From Quisquiliibacterium transsilvanicum (lineage in GTDB: Bacteria; Pseudomonadota; Gammaproteobacteria; Burkholderiales; Burkholderiaceae_E): a stretch of 64,000 bases of DNA. A program made the position numbers and the translations under genes. Shown here piece after piece: positions 24,380 through 32,969 of the stretch. How positions within the stretch are numbered: position 1 is the first letter of the stretch; every line of letters begins with the position of its first letter. The notes beneath the pieces are model-generated. The model searched no databases and was not told where the DNA came from. It saw only the letters and a program-made list of their open reading frames with translations. The stretch covers positions 1-64,000 of the forward strand of contig NZ_JACHGB010000006.1 in the NCBI RefSeq assembly GCF_014202215.1, written 5' to 3'.

Positions 24380-25069
24380 TCAGACGGACAGGTACTGTCT
24401 GATGCGCGCGACGTCGGTGTCGGCGCGCGCGGTCTCGTGGACGAGGACTCCGCCCTCGATCACGAACAGCCGGTCTGCCACGTCCATCGCGAACGAGAGC
24501 ACCTGCTCGGAGACCACGATCGTGATCTTGCGCAGCTTGCGGATCTCGTTGAGCGCGCGGGCGATGTCCTTGATGATCGAGGGCTGGATTCCCTCGGTGG
24601 GCTCGTCGAGCAGCAGCACCTTGGGGTCGGTGACCAGCGCGCGCGCGATCGCGAGCTGCTGCTGCTGTCCGCCCGAGAGGTTGCCGCCCTTGCGGCGGCG
24701 CATGTCGAACAGCACCGGGAACAGCGCATAGATTTCGTCCGGGATGCGCCGGCTGCGGCTGTTCTCAAGGCCGGTCTGGATGTTCTCCTCGACGGTCAGC
24801 GTGGGGAAGATCATCCGGCCCTGCGGCACGTAGGCGATTCCCTTGGCCACCCGCCGATAGCTCTCGTCGCGGGTGACGTCCTGGCCGGCCACGCTGACGG
24901 TGCCGGACTTCGTCGGCAGCACCCCCATCAGGCTCTTGAACAGCGTGGTCTTGCCCATGCCGTTGCGCCCCATGATCGCCACCGCCTCGTTCTCGCCAGT
25001 GGCGAACGAGATGCCATGCAGGGCCTCGCTCTGGCCGTAGCTGACCCGCAGATCCTTCACTTCGAGCAT
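24380..25069 (-). CDS. urtE: Urea/amide ABC transporter ATP-binding subunit UrtE
   Basis: A 229-aa LivF-type ATPase. Walker A is GRNGMGKTT, the signature LSGGQQQQLAIARAL, and Walker B VLLLDEPTEGIQPS. It pairs with UrtD to drive import through UrtBC. Branched-chain amino acid (HAAT-family) transporters share this layout, but linkage to formamidase, amidase and urease points to urea or short-chain amides. Gap to urtD: 25 bp. Confidence 0.95.
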   Translation of the reverse strand: MLEVKDLRVSYGQSEALHGISFATGENEAVAIMGRNGMGKTTLFKSLMGVLPTKSGTVSVAGQDVTRDESYRRVAKGIAYVPQGRMIFPTLTVEENIQTGLENSRSRRIPDEIYALFPVLFDMRRRKGGNLSGGQQQQLAIARALVTDPKVLLLDEPTEGIQPSIIKDIARALNEIRKLRKITIVVSEQVLSFAMDVADRLFVIEGGVLVHETARADTDVARIRQYLSV

Positions 25070-25094
25070 GACGCGCTCCTTGCTTCGATTCGGT

Positions 25095-25838
25095 TCAGTG
25101 GCCCAGGTAGACGTCGATCACCCTGGGATCGTTCTGGACTGCGTCCATCGTTCCCTCGGCGAGGATCTTTCCCTGGTGCATCACGGTCACCTTCGACGCG
25201 ATCTGCGCGACGAAGTCCATGTCGTGCTCGATGACGATCATCGAGCGCTTGCGGCAGATGCGCTTGAGCAGTTCGGCGGTGAGTTCACGCTCGCGCGCGC
25301 TCATGCCGGCGATCGGTTCGTCGAGCATCAGCAGCTCCGGCTCCTGCATCAGCAGCATCCCGATCTCCAGCCACTGCTTCTCGCCGTGCGAGAGCAGGCC
25401 CGCCTCGGTCTCGAGCTTGTCGGCCAGGCCGATTTCCTCGGCCACCGTCCGCACCCGCTCGAGGACCTCGGGGGTGCGCTTGAAGGCCAGCGCGCCGAAC
25501 ACCGACCGGCCCCGCGGGAAGGACACCTCGAGGTTCTGGAAGACGCTCAGGTTCTCGTAGATGGAGGGCGTCTGGAACTTGCGGCCGACGCCGGCACGGA
25601 CGATCTCGTGCTCCAGCTTCTTCGTCAGCTCCTCGTCCTTGAACCTGATGCTGCCGGCGCTGGCCTTCGTCTTGCCGCAGATCAGGTCGAGCAGCGTGGT
25701 CTTGCCAGCGCCGTTGGGGCCGATGATCACGCGCAGCTCGTCCTTGTCCACGTACAGGTTGAGGTCGTCGATCGCCTTGAATCCGTCGAAGGACACGGTC
25801 AGTCCCTCGACGTACAGAACGAACTCTTTCGGGCTCAT
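25095..25838 (-). CDS. urtD: Urea/amide ABC transporter ATP-binding subunit UrtD
   Basis: A 247-aa LivG-type ATPase. Walker A is GPNGAGKTT, followed by an LSHGEKQWLEIGMLL signature in place of LSGGQ, as is usual in UrtD, and Walker B LLMLDEPIAGMS. It assembles with UrtE under the UrtBC membrane pair. It lies 24 bp after urtC. Confidence 0.95.
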   Translation of the reverse strand: MSPKEFVLYVEGLTVSFDGFKAIDDLNLYVDKDELRVIIGPNGAGKTTLLDLICGKTKASAGSIRFKDEELTKKLEHEIVRAGVGRKFQTPSIYENLSVFQNLEVSFPRGRSVFGALAFKRTPEVLERVRTVAEEIGLADKLETEAGLLSHGEKQWLEIGMLLMQEPELLMLDEPIAGMSARERELTAELLKRICRKRSMIVIEHDMDFVAQIASKVTVMHQGKILAEGTMDAVQNDPRVIDVYLGH

Positions 25839-25862
25839 GGAATGGCTCCTTCGGTCCGGGGT

Positions 25863-27065
25863 TCAGGCGCGCTGGCTGGAGATGACGCCGGGCAGCTTGG
25901 TTTCGGGGCTCGCGGCGCCGCGCGGCGCAGGCGCATCCGGGAAGGCCGCGTGCGCGGCGGCGACGCGCTCCGCGAGCTCCGCGCGCTGCGCCTTGCGGCG
26001 CGCCCACCAGGGTTTGAGGTGGCTTTCGACCAGCCCGGCCAGGCCGTTGGGGAAGGCCATCGTCACGCCGATGAACAGCGCGGCCATCAGGAACAGCCAC
26101 AGGTCGGGGAAGCTCTCGGAGAAGAAGGTCTTGCCGGCGTTGACCAGCAGCGCGCCGTAGACCGCGCCGACCAGGCTCATCCGGCCGCCGACCGCGGCGA
26201 AGATCACCATCTCGATCGATGGCACGATGCCGACGAAGCTCGGCGACATGAAGCCGACCTGCAGCGTGAACAGCGCGCCGCCCACGGCCGACAGCGCCGC
26301 CGCCAGGCAGAACACGAAGACCTTGAACATCGAGACGTCGTAGCCGGAGAAGCGGACGCGGTCCTCCTTGTCGCGCATCGCCAGCAGCAGCGTGCCGAGC
26401 TTGCTGGCCTGGATCCAGCGGCACAGCAGGATCGACGCCAGCAGCAGCCCCGCACAGACGAAGTACAGGATGGTCTTGGCCGAATCGCTGCGGATGTCCC
26501 AGCCGAGCATCGTCTTCAGGTCGGTGATGCCGTTGACGCCGCCGGTGTAGCCCTGCTGGCCGATGATCAGCACGGTCAGGATCAGCGCGATCGCCTGGGT
26601 GATGATCGCGAAGTACACGCCGCCCACGCGCCGCCTGAACATCGCGAAGCCGATGATGAAGGCCAGCACCGTGGGCACCAGCACCACCGCGGCCAGCGCC
26701 AGCGGCAGCGACTCGAAGGGCTTCCACCAGAAGGGCAGCTCGGTGAGCTGGTTCCAGTCCATGAAGTCGGGGATGCCCGGGGTGGACTGAATCTTCGTGC
26801 TCTCCGGGTCGGAGGCCTCGAGCTTGAGGAACATGGCCATCATGTAGCCGCCCAGCCCGAAGAACACCCCCTGGCCGAGGCTCAGGATGCCGCCGTAGCC
26901 CCAGAGCATGACCAGCCCCATCGCGACGAAGGCGTAGGTGAGGTACTTGCCCACCAGGTTGAGCCGGAAGCTGTCGAGCGCCAGCGGGAACACCACCAGC
27001 AGCAGCAGCGCCAGGATCGCCACGCCGCCGAGACCGGGGCGCAACAGGGATTGCAGGGATTTCAT
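25863..27065 (-). CDS. urtC: Urea/amide ABC transporter permease UrtC
   Basis: A 400-aa LivM-type permease with about 10 membrane helices, including YAFVAMGLVMLWGYGGILSLGQGVFFGLGGY (conserved permease motif) and the C-terminal AVYGALLVNAGKTFFSESFPDLW. A charged tail of about 50 residues ends the protein. It forms the channel with UrtB. Confidence 0.95.
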   Translation of the reverse strand: MKSLQSLLRPGLGGVAILALLLLVVFPLALDSFRLNLVGKYLTYAFVAMGLVMLWGYGGILSLGQGVFFGLGGYMMAMFLKLEASDPESTKIQSTPGIPDFMDWNQLTELPFWWKPFESLPLALAAVVLVPTVLAFIIGFAMFRRRVGGVYFAIITQAIALILTVLIIGQQGYTGGVNGITDLKTMLGWDIRSDSAKTILYFVCAGLLLASILLCRWIQASKLGTLLLAMRDKEDRVRFSGYDVSMFKVFVFCLAAALSAVGGALFTLQVGFMSPSFVGIVPSIEMVIFAAVGGRMSLVGAVYGALLVNAGKTFFSESFPDLWLFLMAALFIGVTMAFPNGLAGLVESHLKPWWARRKAQRAELAERVAAAHAAFPDAPAPRGAASPETKLPGVISSQRA

Positions 27066-27090
27066 CGCATCTCTCCTCTCGTGGCGCCGC

Positions 27091-28023
27091 TCAGCGGCGC
27101 ACCTTGGCCGCGAACAGGCCCTGCGGGCGGATCATCAGGATCGACACGACCAGGAGCAGCGTGAGCACCTTGGCGTTCGAGCCGGACAGGAAGAACTCGG
27201 AGATCGACTGGGTCTGCGCGATGCCGAAGGCGGAGGCCACGGTGCCCAGCAGGCTGGCGGCGCCGCCGAAGGTGACGACCAGGAAGGCGTCGACGATGTA
27301 GAGCGAGCCGCTGGTGGGGCCGGTCGAGCCGATCGTGGTGAAGGCCGCGCCCGCGACGCCGGCGATGCCGCAGCCGATCGCGAAGGTCATCCGGTCGGTG
27401 AGCCGGGTGTTGATGCCGGTGGCGTTGGCCATCGCACGGTTTGCCACCGTGGCGCGCACCCGCAGTCCCCAGCGCGACCGGTACATCGCGAACAGCAGGC
27501 CTCCGGTGACGACCAGCGTGAGCGCCATCACGAACATGCCGTTGATCGGGATGTCCAGGCCTTCGGAGGGGGCCCAGGAGCCCATCAGCCAGTCGGGCAG
27601 CGTCGGGCTCACCTCCTTCGGGCCGATCGCGGTGCGGAACACCTGCTGCATCGCCAGGCTCAGGCCCCAGGTGGCCAGCAGCGTGTCCAGCGGGCGCTTG
27701 TACAGATGCCGGATCAGCGCCCACTCGGCGAGCCAGCCGGCAACGAAAGCGAACAGGAAGGCGGCGACGATCGCCACCGGGAAGTAGGCCTGCACCATCC
27801 CGGGCGCGAACTTCTCGGTCAGCACGGAGCCGAGGAACACGGTGTAGGCGCCGATGGTCATGAACTCGCCGTGCGCCATGTTGATGACGCCCATCTGGCC
27901 GAAGATCACGGCCAGGCCGAGGCCCATGAGCAGCAGCACCGAGAACAGGCTCAGGCCCGCGAAGCCTTGCATCAGGCCGATGTTGAGCATTTCCGGGAAG
28001 GTCATCGCCGACTCCTTGGACAC
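27091..28023 (-). CDS. urtB: Urea/amide ABC transporter permease UrtB
   Basis: A 310-aa LivH-type permease with about 8 membrane helices. FGQMGVINMAHGEFMTIGAY is the characteristic cytoplasmic loop region, and GTVASAFGIAQTQSISEFFL is typical of UrtB. It lies 25 bp before urtC, and a strong hairpin separates it from urtA. Confidence 0.95.
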   Translation of the reverse strand: MSKESAMTFPEMLNIGLMQGFAGLSLFSVLLLMGLGLAVIFGQMGVINMAHGEFMTIGAYTVFLGSVLTEKFAPGMVQAYFPVAIVAAFLFAFVAGWLAEWALIRHLYKRPLDTLLATWGLSLAMQQVFRTAIGPKEVSPTLPDWLMGSWAPSEGLDIPINGMFVMALTLVVTGGLLFAMYRSRWGLRVRATVANRAMANATGINTRLTDRMTFAIGCGIAGVAGAAFTTIGSTGPTSGSLYIVDAFLVVTFGGAASLLGTVASAFGIAQTQSISEFFLSGSNAKVLTLLLVVSILMIRPQGLFAAKVRR

Positions 28024-28060
28024 GACTGGAAGGACCGCGGCGCACCGGGCGCCGCGGCCG

Positions 28061-28092
28061 CGGACCGCGCGGCGCAGAGGCCGCGCGGTCCG
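28061..28092 (-). other. 13-bp intergenic mRNA hairpin between urtA and urtB
   Basis: A perfect 13-bp stem (28061-28073 with 28080-28092) with a 6-base loop lies 9 bases after the urtA stop, with no T-run behind it. It is too stable to be chance alone in this spot. It probably shields the urtA message from 3' decay so that the binding protein is more abundant than UrtBCDE. Confidence 0.7.
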
Positions 28093-28101
28093 CCGTTTCG
28101 C

Positions 28102-29370
28102 TTACTGGTAGCCCTTCGGGAAGGGGTTGGGTTCGATCAGCTGCGCCGACTCGGCGACCACCTTGAAGGTGCCGTCCGGCAGGCCCTGGGCGATGCGCGC
28201 CTTGCTCCAGAGGTGGTGGTTCTGGTGCACCTTGACGTAGCCCTCGGGCGCGCTCTTGAGCTCGATTCCCGGCGAGGCGGCAACCACCTTGTCGACGTCG
28301 AAGCTGCCCGCCTTCTCGACCGCCGCCTTCCAGAGCCAGGGGCCGAGGTAGGCGGCCTGGGTGACGTCGCCGATCACCGCCTTGGGCCCGTACTTGGCCC
28401 GGAAGGCCTCGACGAACTTGCGGTTGTTGTCGTTGTCGAGCGACTGGAAATACTTCATCGACGAGAAGAAGCCGGCGAAGTTCTCGCCGCCGACGCCGAG
28501 CATTTCGTCCTCGGTGACGGAGAGCGTGAGCAGGAACTGCTTGTCGCCGGTGATGCCCGCGGCCTTGAGCTGCTTGTAGAAGGCCACGTTGGAGCCGCCG
28601 ACCACCGCCGCGAAGATGCAGTCCGGCTTGGCGACCTTGATCTTGTTGATCAGCGAGTTGAAGTTGGTGTGGCCGAGCGGGTAGTACTCCTCGCCTGCCA
28701 CCTTGCCCTTCTGGAAGGCCTCGATGTGCTTGCGCGCGATCTTCATCGAGGTGCGCGGCCAGATGTAGTCGGAGCCCACCAGGAAGAACTTCTTGGCGCT
28801 CTTCTCCTTGGCGGCCCAGTCCAGGCCGTAAATGATCTGCTGGGTGGCCTCCTGGCCGGTGTAGATCACGTTCTTCGACTGCTCCAGGCCCTCGTAGAAG
28901 GTCGGGTAGTAGAGGAGGTTGTTCTCCTTCTCGAAGACCGGCAGCACCGCCTTGCGCGAGGCCGAGGTCCAGCAGCCGAAGACGCAGGCCACCTTGTCGT
29001 TGATGATCAGCTTGCGCGACTTCTCGGCGAAGGTCGGCCAGTCGGATGCGCCGTCCTCCTTGATGACCTTGATCTTGCGGCCGAGCACGCCGCCCATCGC
29101 GTTGATCTGGTCGATGGCGAGCTGTTCGGCCTGGATGGAGCCGGTCTCGGAGATGGCCATGGTGCCGGTGGCCGAGTGCAGCTGGCCCACGGTGACCTCG
29201 GTGTCCGTGACCGCCTTGCCGGTGGTCATCGCCTGCGCCGTGGGGGTCTTCTGCGCAAAGCCGAGAGTGGGCAGGCCGGCCAGCGGCAAGGCGCTCATGC
29301 CCTGCAGCAGGCGACGGCGGCGGAGGTTGTAGGCGGCGGCGCCGGTGGGGTCGTCGTGATCGTGCGACAT
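28102..29370 (-). CDS. urtA: Urea/amide ABC transporter substrate-binding protein UrtA
   Basis: A 422-aa periplasmic receptor. The start at MSHDHDDP is set by CAAGGAG 7 bases upstream. The leader has RRRRLLQG, a twin-arginine-like run, and ends near GFAQ. The mature protein has the type I periplasmic fold (VTVGQLHSATGTMAISETG, GGVLGRKIKVIKEDGASDW). UrtA homologues bind urea; the relative FmdD of Methylophilus binds short-chain amides and urea. It is the first gene of the long minus-strand operon running to norD. No sigma-54 GG-N10-GC motif was found in its own direction upstream. Confidence 0.94.
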   Translation of the reverse strand: MSHDHDDPTGAAAYNLRRRRLLQGMSALPLAGLPTLGFAQKTPTAQAMTTGKAVTDTEVTVGQLHSATGTMAISETGSIQAEQLAIDQINAMGGVLGRKIKVIKEDGASDWPTFAEKSRKLIINDKVACVFGCWTSASRKAVLPVFEKENNLLYYPTFYEGLEQSKNVIYTGQEATQQIIYGLDWAAKEKSAKKFFLVGSDYIWPRTSMKIARKHIEAFQKGKVAGEEYYPLGHTNFNSLINKIKVAKPDCIFAAVVGGSNVAFYKQLKAAGITGDKQFLLTLSVTEDEMLGVGGENFAGFFSSMKYFQSLDNDNNRKFVEAFRAKYGPKAVIGDVTQAAYLGPWLWKAAVEKAGSFDVDKVVAASPGIELKSAPEGYVKVHQNHHLWSKARIAQGLPDGTFKVVAESAQLIEPNPFPKGYQ

Positions 29371-29487
29371 CTGGAGGCTCCTTGCACAAGAACTTGTTTG
29401 ACCTGGGGAGGTGCTGCACGCCGCGTCTGCCGGAGCAATCGGCTGCGTGTTGGGTCGAACTTTGTGCTGCGCCGCAAAAACGCTGAA

Positions 29488-29503
29488 TACGTCGATTGAC
29501 GTA
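29488..29503. promoter_or_regulatory. Palindromic operator candidate in the urtA / sensor-kinase divergent region
   Basis: TACGTC-GATT-GACGTA is a perfect inverted repeat, and a further CGTAT half-site follows at 29508-29512. It lies midway between the urtA start and the kinase start, just upstream of the sigma-54 motif. A LuxR-type regulator such as the one encoded at 32953 could bind a site of this form; this is inference. Confidence 0.5.
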
Positions 29504-29513
29504 CTTGCGTATC

Positions 29514-29530
29514 TGGCGCGTTTCTTGCTT
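29514..29530 (+). promoter_or_regulatory. Candidate sigma-54 promoter of the permease-kinase gene
   Basis: TGGCGCGTTTCTTGCTT has the invariant GG (29515-29516) and GC (29527-29528) exactly 10 bases apart, and matches TGGCACG-N4-TTGCW at all but one core base. Transcription would begin near 29540, which excludes the TTG start at 29496. Confidence 0.7.
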
Positions 29531-29564
29531 GCAAGGAAGGCCTGCACCGTTTCAGGGCATCCCC

Positions 29565-32500
29565 TTGGCCGCCGCTCCACAGAAGATCTTCCGCATCCGC
29601 CGCGACTACAACGCCTGGGTCGCCAACGAGACCCTGGAGGACTACGCGCTGCGCTATACGCCGCGCAGCTTCCGCAAGTGGTCCGAGTTTCGGGTGGCGA
29701 ACACCGCGTTCGGGGCGGTGTCCTTCCTGGCGCTGGAGGCCATCGGCGGGACGATCGCGCTGAACTACGGGTTCGCCAACGCGCTGTGGGCGATCCTCGC
29801 CGTGGGGCTGATCACCTTCCTGACCGGCCTGCCGATCAGCATCTACGCGGCGCGCCACGGCATCGACATGGACCTGCTGACCCGGGGCGCGGGCTTCGGC
29901 TACCTGGGGTCGACGATCACTTCGCTGATCTACGCGGGCTTCACCTTCATCTTCTTCGCGCTCGAGGCGGCGATCATGGCGCTCGCGCTGCAGATGGTGC
30001 TCGAGGTGCCGCTGGCCTGGTGCTACGTGATCTCCGCAGTGGTGGTGATTCCGCTGGTCACCCACGGCATCACGCTGATCTCGCGGCTGCAGCTCTGGAC
30101 GCAGCCGGTCTGGCTGGTGCTGTTCGCGCTGCCCTTCCTCGCCCTCGCCTTCTCCAATCCACAGGCCTACACCTCGCTTTCGCAGCTGCGCGGCAGCGTC
30201 TCGGGAAGCAGCGAATTCGATCCGCTGATGTTCGGCGCGGCCGCCACCGTCGCCATCGCGCTGGTGGTGCAGATCGGCGAGCAGGTGGACTACCTGCGCT
30301 TCCTTCCCGAGCAGACTCGCGAGAACCGCTGGCGCTGGTGGAGCGCGGTGGTGATCGCGGGGCCCGGCTGGGTGGTGCCCGGGATGCTGAAGATGCTGGC
30401 CGGCGCGCTGCTCGCCGCGCTGGCGCTGGAGCAAGGCGCCACCGCGGCGCAGGCAGTGAAGCCCACGGAGATGTACCTGGCGGGCTTCATGGAGGCCTTC
30501 GGGCACCCCGGCACCGCGATGGCGGTGATGGTGGTCTTCGTGATCGTCTCGCAGGTGAAGATCAACGTCACCAACGCGTACGCCGGATCGCTGGCCTGGT
30601 CCAACTTCTTCGCCCGGCTCACGCACAGCCACCCGGGGCGGGTGGTCTGGCTGGCGTTCAACGTGTCGATCGCGCTGCTGCTGATGATGCTCGACGTGTT
30701 CGGCGCGCTCGAGCGGGTGCTGGGGCTGTACGCCAACGTCGCCATCGCGTGGATCGGCGCCCTGGTGGCCGACCTGGTGATCAACAAGCCGCTCGGGCTC
30801 AGTCCGCGGCACATCGAGTTCAAGCGCGCCCACCTCTACGACCTGAACCCGGTGGGGCTGGGCGCGATGACGCTGGCGACCGGGGCGGCGATCACCGCGT
30901 ACACCGGCCTGCTCGGGCCGGAAGCTGAAGCCTTCTCGCCCTTCATCGCGCTGGGCACTTCGATGGCGGCGGCACCGGCGATCGCCTGGCTGACCCGCGG
31001 CCGGCGCTACCTTGCACGCATCCCGTCCGGCTCCTGGGAGCCGGGCCGCATGGTGCGCTGCACCGTCTGCGAGAACCGCTTCGAATCCGAGGACATGGCC
31101 GCCTGCCCGGCCTACGGGGGCGCCATCTGCTCGCTGTGCTGCACGCTGGAGTCCCGCTGCCGGGATCGCTGCAAGTCGCGCTCGCGCGCCTCGGAGCAGG
31201 CGCTTGACGCGATCGCCGGGGTGCTGCCGGCGCCGCTCGCGCGCCGCCTGAGCGGCCGGCTCGGCCACTTCGCAGTGGTGCTCGTCTCGCTGTGCCTGGC
31301 CATCGCACTGGTGCTCGCGGTGGTCTTCGACCAGGAGCGCTTCGCCACCGGGAACGGGCTGCTGGCCGCGCCCTTCGCCAAGGTGTTCGCATTGCTCGTG
31401 CTGGTCGCGGCGGTGTGCGCCTGGTGGGTCGTGCTGGCCAGCGAGAGCCGCCGGATGGCGCAGGACGAATCCGCGCGGCAGAACGAGCGCCTGCAGAGCG
31501 AGATCGACGCGCATCGCCGCACCGACGCGGCGCTGCAGACGGCCAAGGAAGTGGCCGAGGCGGCGAGCGAGGCCAAGACCCGCTACGTCGCCGGCATCAC
31601 CCACGAGCTGCGGACCCCGCTCAACGGCATCCTGGGCTATGCGCAGATCCTGCTGCGCGGCAACCGCCTCGACCCCTCGTCGCGCGACGCGGTCACCACC
31701 ATCCACCGCAGCGGCGAGCACCTGCGGGCGCTGGTCGACAGCCTGCTCGACCTGGCGCGGATCGAAGCCGGCAGGCTGCGGCTGGACGCCTCGCCCGTGT
31801 CGCTTCGCGAGCTCCTCGAGGACGTGGTGCGCATGGTCGGGCCGGCCGCCCAGGGCAAGGGCCTGGATTTCGTCTACGAGACCTCGGGCCGGGTCCCGGC
31901 CTATGTGCAGTCGGACGCGAAACGCCTGCGGCAGATCCTGCTGAACCTGCTGGGCAACGCGGTGCGCTTCACCGCAGCGGGACGCGTGACGCTGCGGGTG
32001 GATGCGCGCCGCGCGGTGATCCGCTTCGAGGTCGAGGACACCGGGATCGGCATCGAGCCCCAGGACCTGGAGCGCATTTTCCTGCCCTTCGAGCGCGGCA
32101 GCGGGGGGCGGCGCACCGCGGAGCCCGGCACCGGGCTGGGCCTGACCATCACTCACCTGCTGACCGAGCTGATGGGCGGCGAGCTCTCGGTGCGCAGCAC
32201 GCCCGGCTCCGGCAGCACCTTCACGGTGCGCCTGTATCTGCGCGAGCTGACCCACTCCAGCCTGAAGTCGCTGCCCCGCCCGCCGCGCCACCGCCCGATC
32301 GGCGGCTATGCGGGCCCGCGCCGCACCCTGCTGGTGGTCGACGACCAGCCGATCCAGCGCCAGCTGCTGTCCGGACTGCTCGCCCCGCTGGGCTTCACGC
32401 TGCGCGAATCGGCCAGCGGCAGCGAGTGCCTGGAGAGCATCCGCGAAGCGCGCCCGGACGCCATCCTGATGGACATCAGCATGGACGACCTCGACGGCTG

Positions 32501-32969
32501 GGAGACGGCCAGGCGGGTCCGCGCATCCGGGATGACCGACCTGCCGATCGTCATGGTGTCCGCCGACGTTTTCGAGAATCGCGCGGAGAACCTGGCAGCC
32601 GCGGGCGCGCAGGCCTTCGTCGCCAAGCCGGTGATCGAGTCGGAGCTGCTCGACGCGCTGGGGCGGCTGCTGCGGCTCGAGTGGCTCTCCGAGGACGGGG
32701 CGGACGCCCTGCCGGTCACGGGTCCGGCGCCGGCGGCGGAGCTCGCCAGCCCGGAAGATCTGGCGCGGATTCCCGCCGAGACCCTTGCCACGCTGCGTCG
32801 CTTCGCGCTGAGCGGCCAGCCCAGGGCGCTGCGCGAGGCGCTCGAGCGCCTCGCCTCCGAGCAGCCGGAACTGGCGGCCACCTGCGCCCGCTGGCACCGG
32901 CTGGTCGATGCCTTCGATTTCGATGCCCTGGCCGCCCAGTTGCGGATGCCCGATGACCCCGAATCCTGA
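29565..32969 (+). CDS. NCS1 permease-hybrid histidine kinase fusion
   Basis: About 1134 aa. The first roughly 480 residues are a purine-cytosine/allantoin (NCS1) permease-like domain with about 12 helices (TGLPISIYAARHGIDMDLLTRG, SQVKINVTNAYAGSLAWSNF). A cysteine-rich linker at about 497-535 (CTVCENRF ... CSLCC ... CRDRC) and two more helices follow. Then come a coiled coil, the kinase (H-box ITHELRTPLNG, His680; N, G1 and G2 boxes intact) and a receiver domain with Asp970 (ILMDIS). The start is read as TTG with CAGGG 7 bases upstream, inside the transcript expected from the sigma-54 motif. Its place between urt and ure genes suggests sensing of a nitrogen compound, by transport as in CbrA-type kinases. 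It overlaps the response regulator gene by 17 bases. Confidence 0.85.
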   Translation: MAAAPQKIFRIRRDYNAWVANETLEDYALRYTPRSFRKWSEFRVANTAFGAVSFLALEAIGGTIALNYGFANALWAILAVGLITFLTGLPISIYAARHGIDMDLLTRGAGFGYLGSTITSLIYAGFTFIFFALEAAIMALALQMVLEVPLAWCYVISAVVVIPLVTHGITLISRLQLWTQPVWLVLFALPFLALAFSNPQAYTSLSQLRGSVSGSSEFDPLMFGAAATVAIALVVQIGEQVDYLRFLPEQTRENRWRWWSAVVIAGPGWVVPGMLKMLAGALLAALALEQGATAAQAVKPTEMYLAGFMEAFGHPGTAMAVMVVFVIVSQVKINVTNAYAGSLAWSNFFARLTHSHPGRVVWLAFNVSIALLLMMLDVFGALERVLGLYANVAIAWIGALVADLVINKPLGLSPRHIEFKRAHLYDLNPVGLGAMTLATGAAITAYTGLLGPEAEAFSPFIALGTSMAAAPAIAWLTRGRRYLARIPSGSWEPGRMVRCTVCENRFESEDMAACPAYGGAICSLCCTLESRCRDRCKSRSRASEQALDAIAGVLPAPLARRLSGRLGHFAVVLVSLCLAIALVLAVVFDQERFATGNGLLAAPFAKVFALLVLVAAVCAWWVVLASESRRMAQDESARQNERLQSEIDAHRRTDAALQTAKEVAEAASEAKTRYVAGITHELRTPLNGILGYAQILLRGNRLDPSSRDAVTTIHRSGEHLRALVDSLLDLARIEAGRLRLDASPVSLRELLEDVVRMVGPAAQGKGLDFVYETSGRVPAYVQSDAKRLRQILLNLLGNAVRFTAAGRVTLRVDARRAVIRFEVEDTGIGIEPQDLERIFLPFERGSGGRRTAEPGTGLGLTITHLLTELMGGELSVRSTPGSGSTFTVRLYLRELTHSSLKSLPRPPRHRPIGGYAGPRRTLLVVDDQPIQRQLLSGLLAPLGFTLRESASGSECLESIREARPDAILMDISMDDLDGWETARRVRASGMTDLPIVMVSADVFENRAENLAAAGAQAFVAKPVIESELLDALGRLLRLEWLSEDGADALPVTGPAPAAELASPEDLARIPAETLATLRRFALSGQPRALREALERLASEQPELAATCARWHRLVDAFDFDALAAQLRMPDDPES

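Noticed and set aside
29371-29500. Sigma-54 promoter for urtA
   Set aside because: I checked all GC dinucleotides in the right orientation; none has CC 10 bases on.
29496-29564. TTG start at 29496 for the permease-kinase
   Set aside because: It lies upstream of the sigma-54 motif and inside the palindrome; the TTG at 29565 has CAGGG at the right distance.
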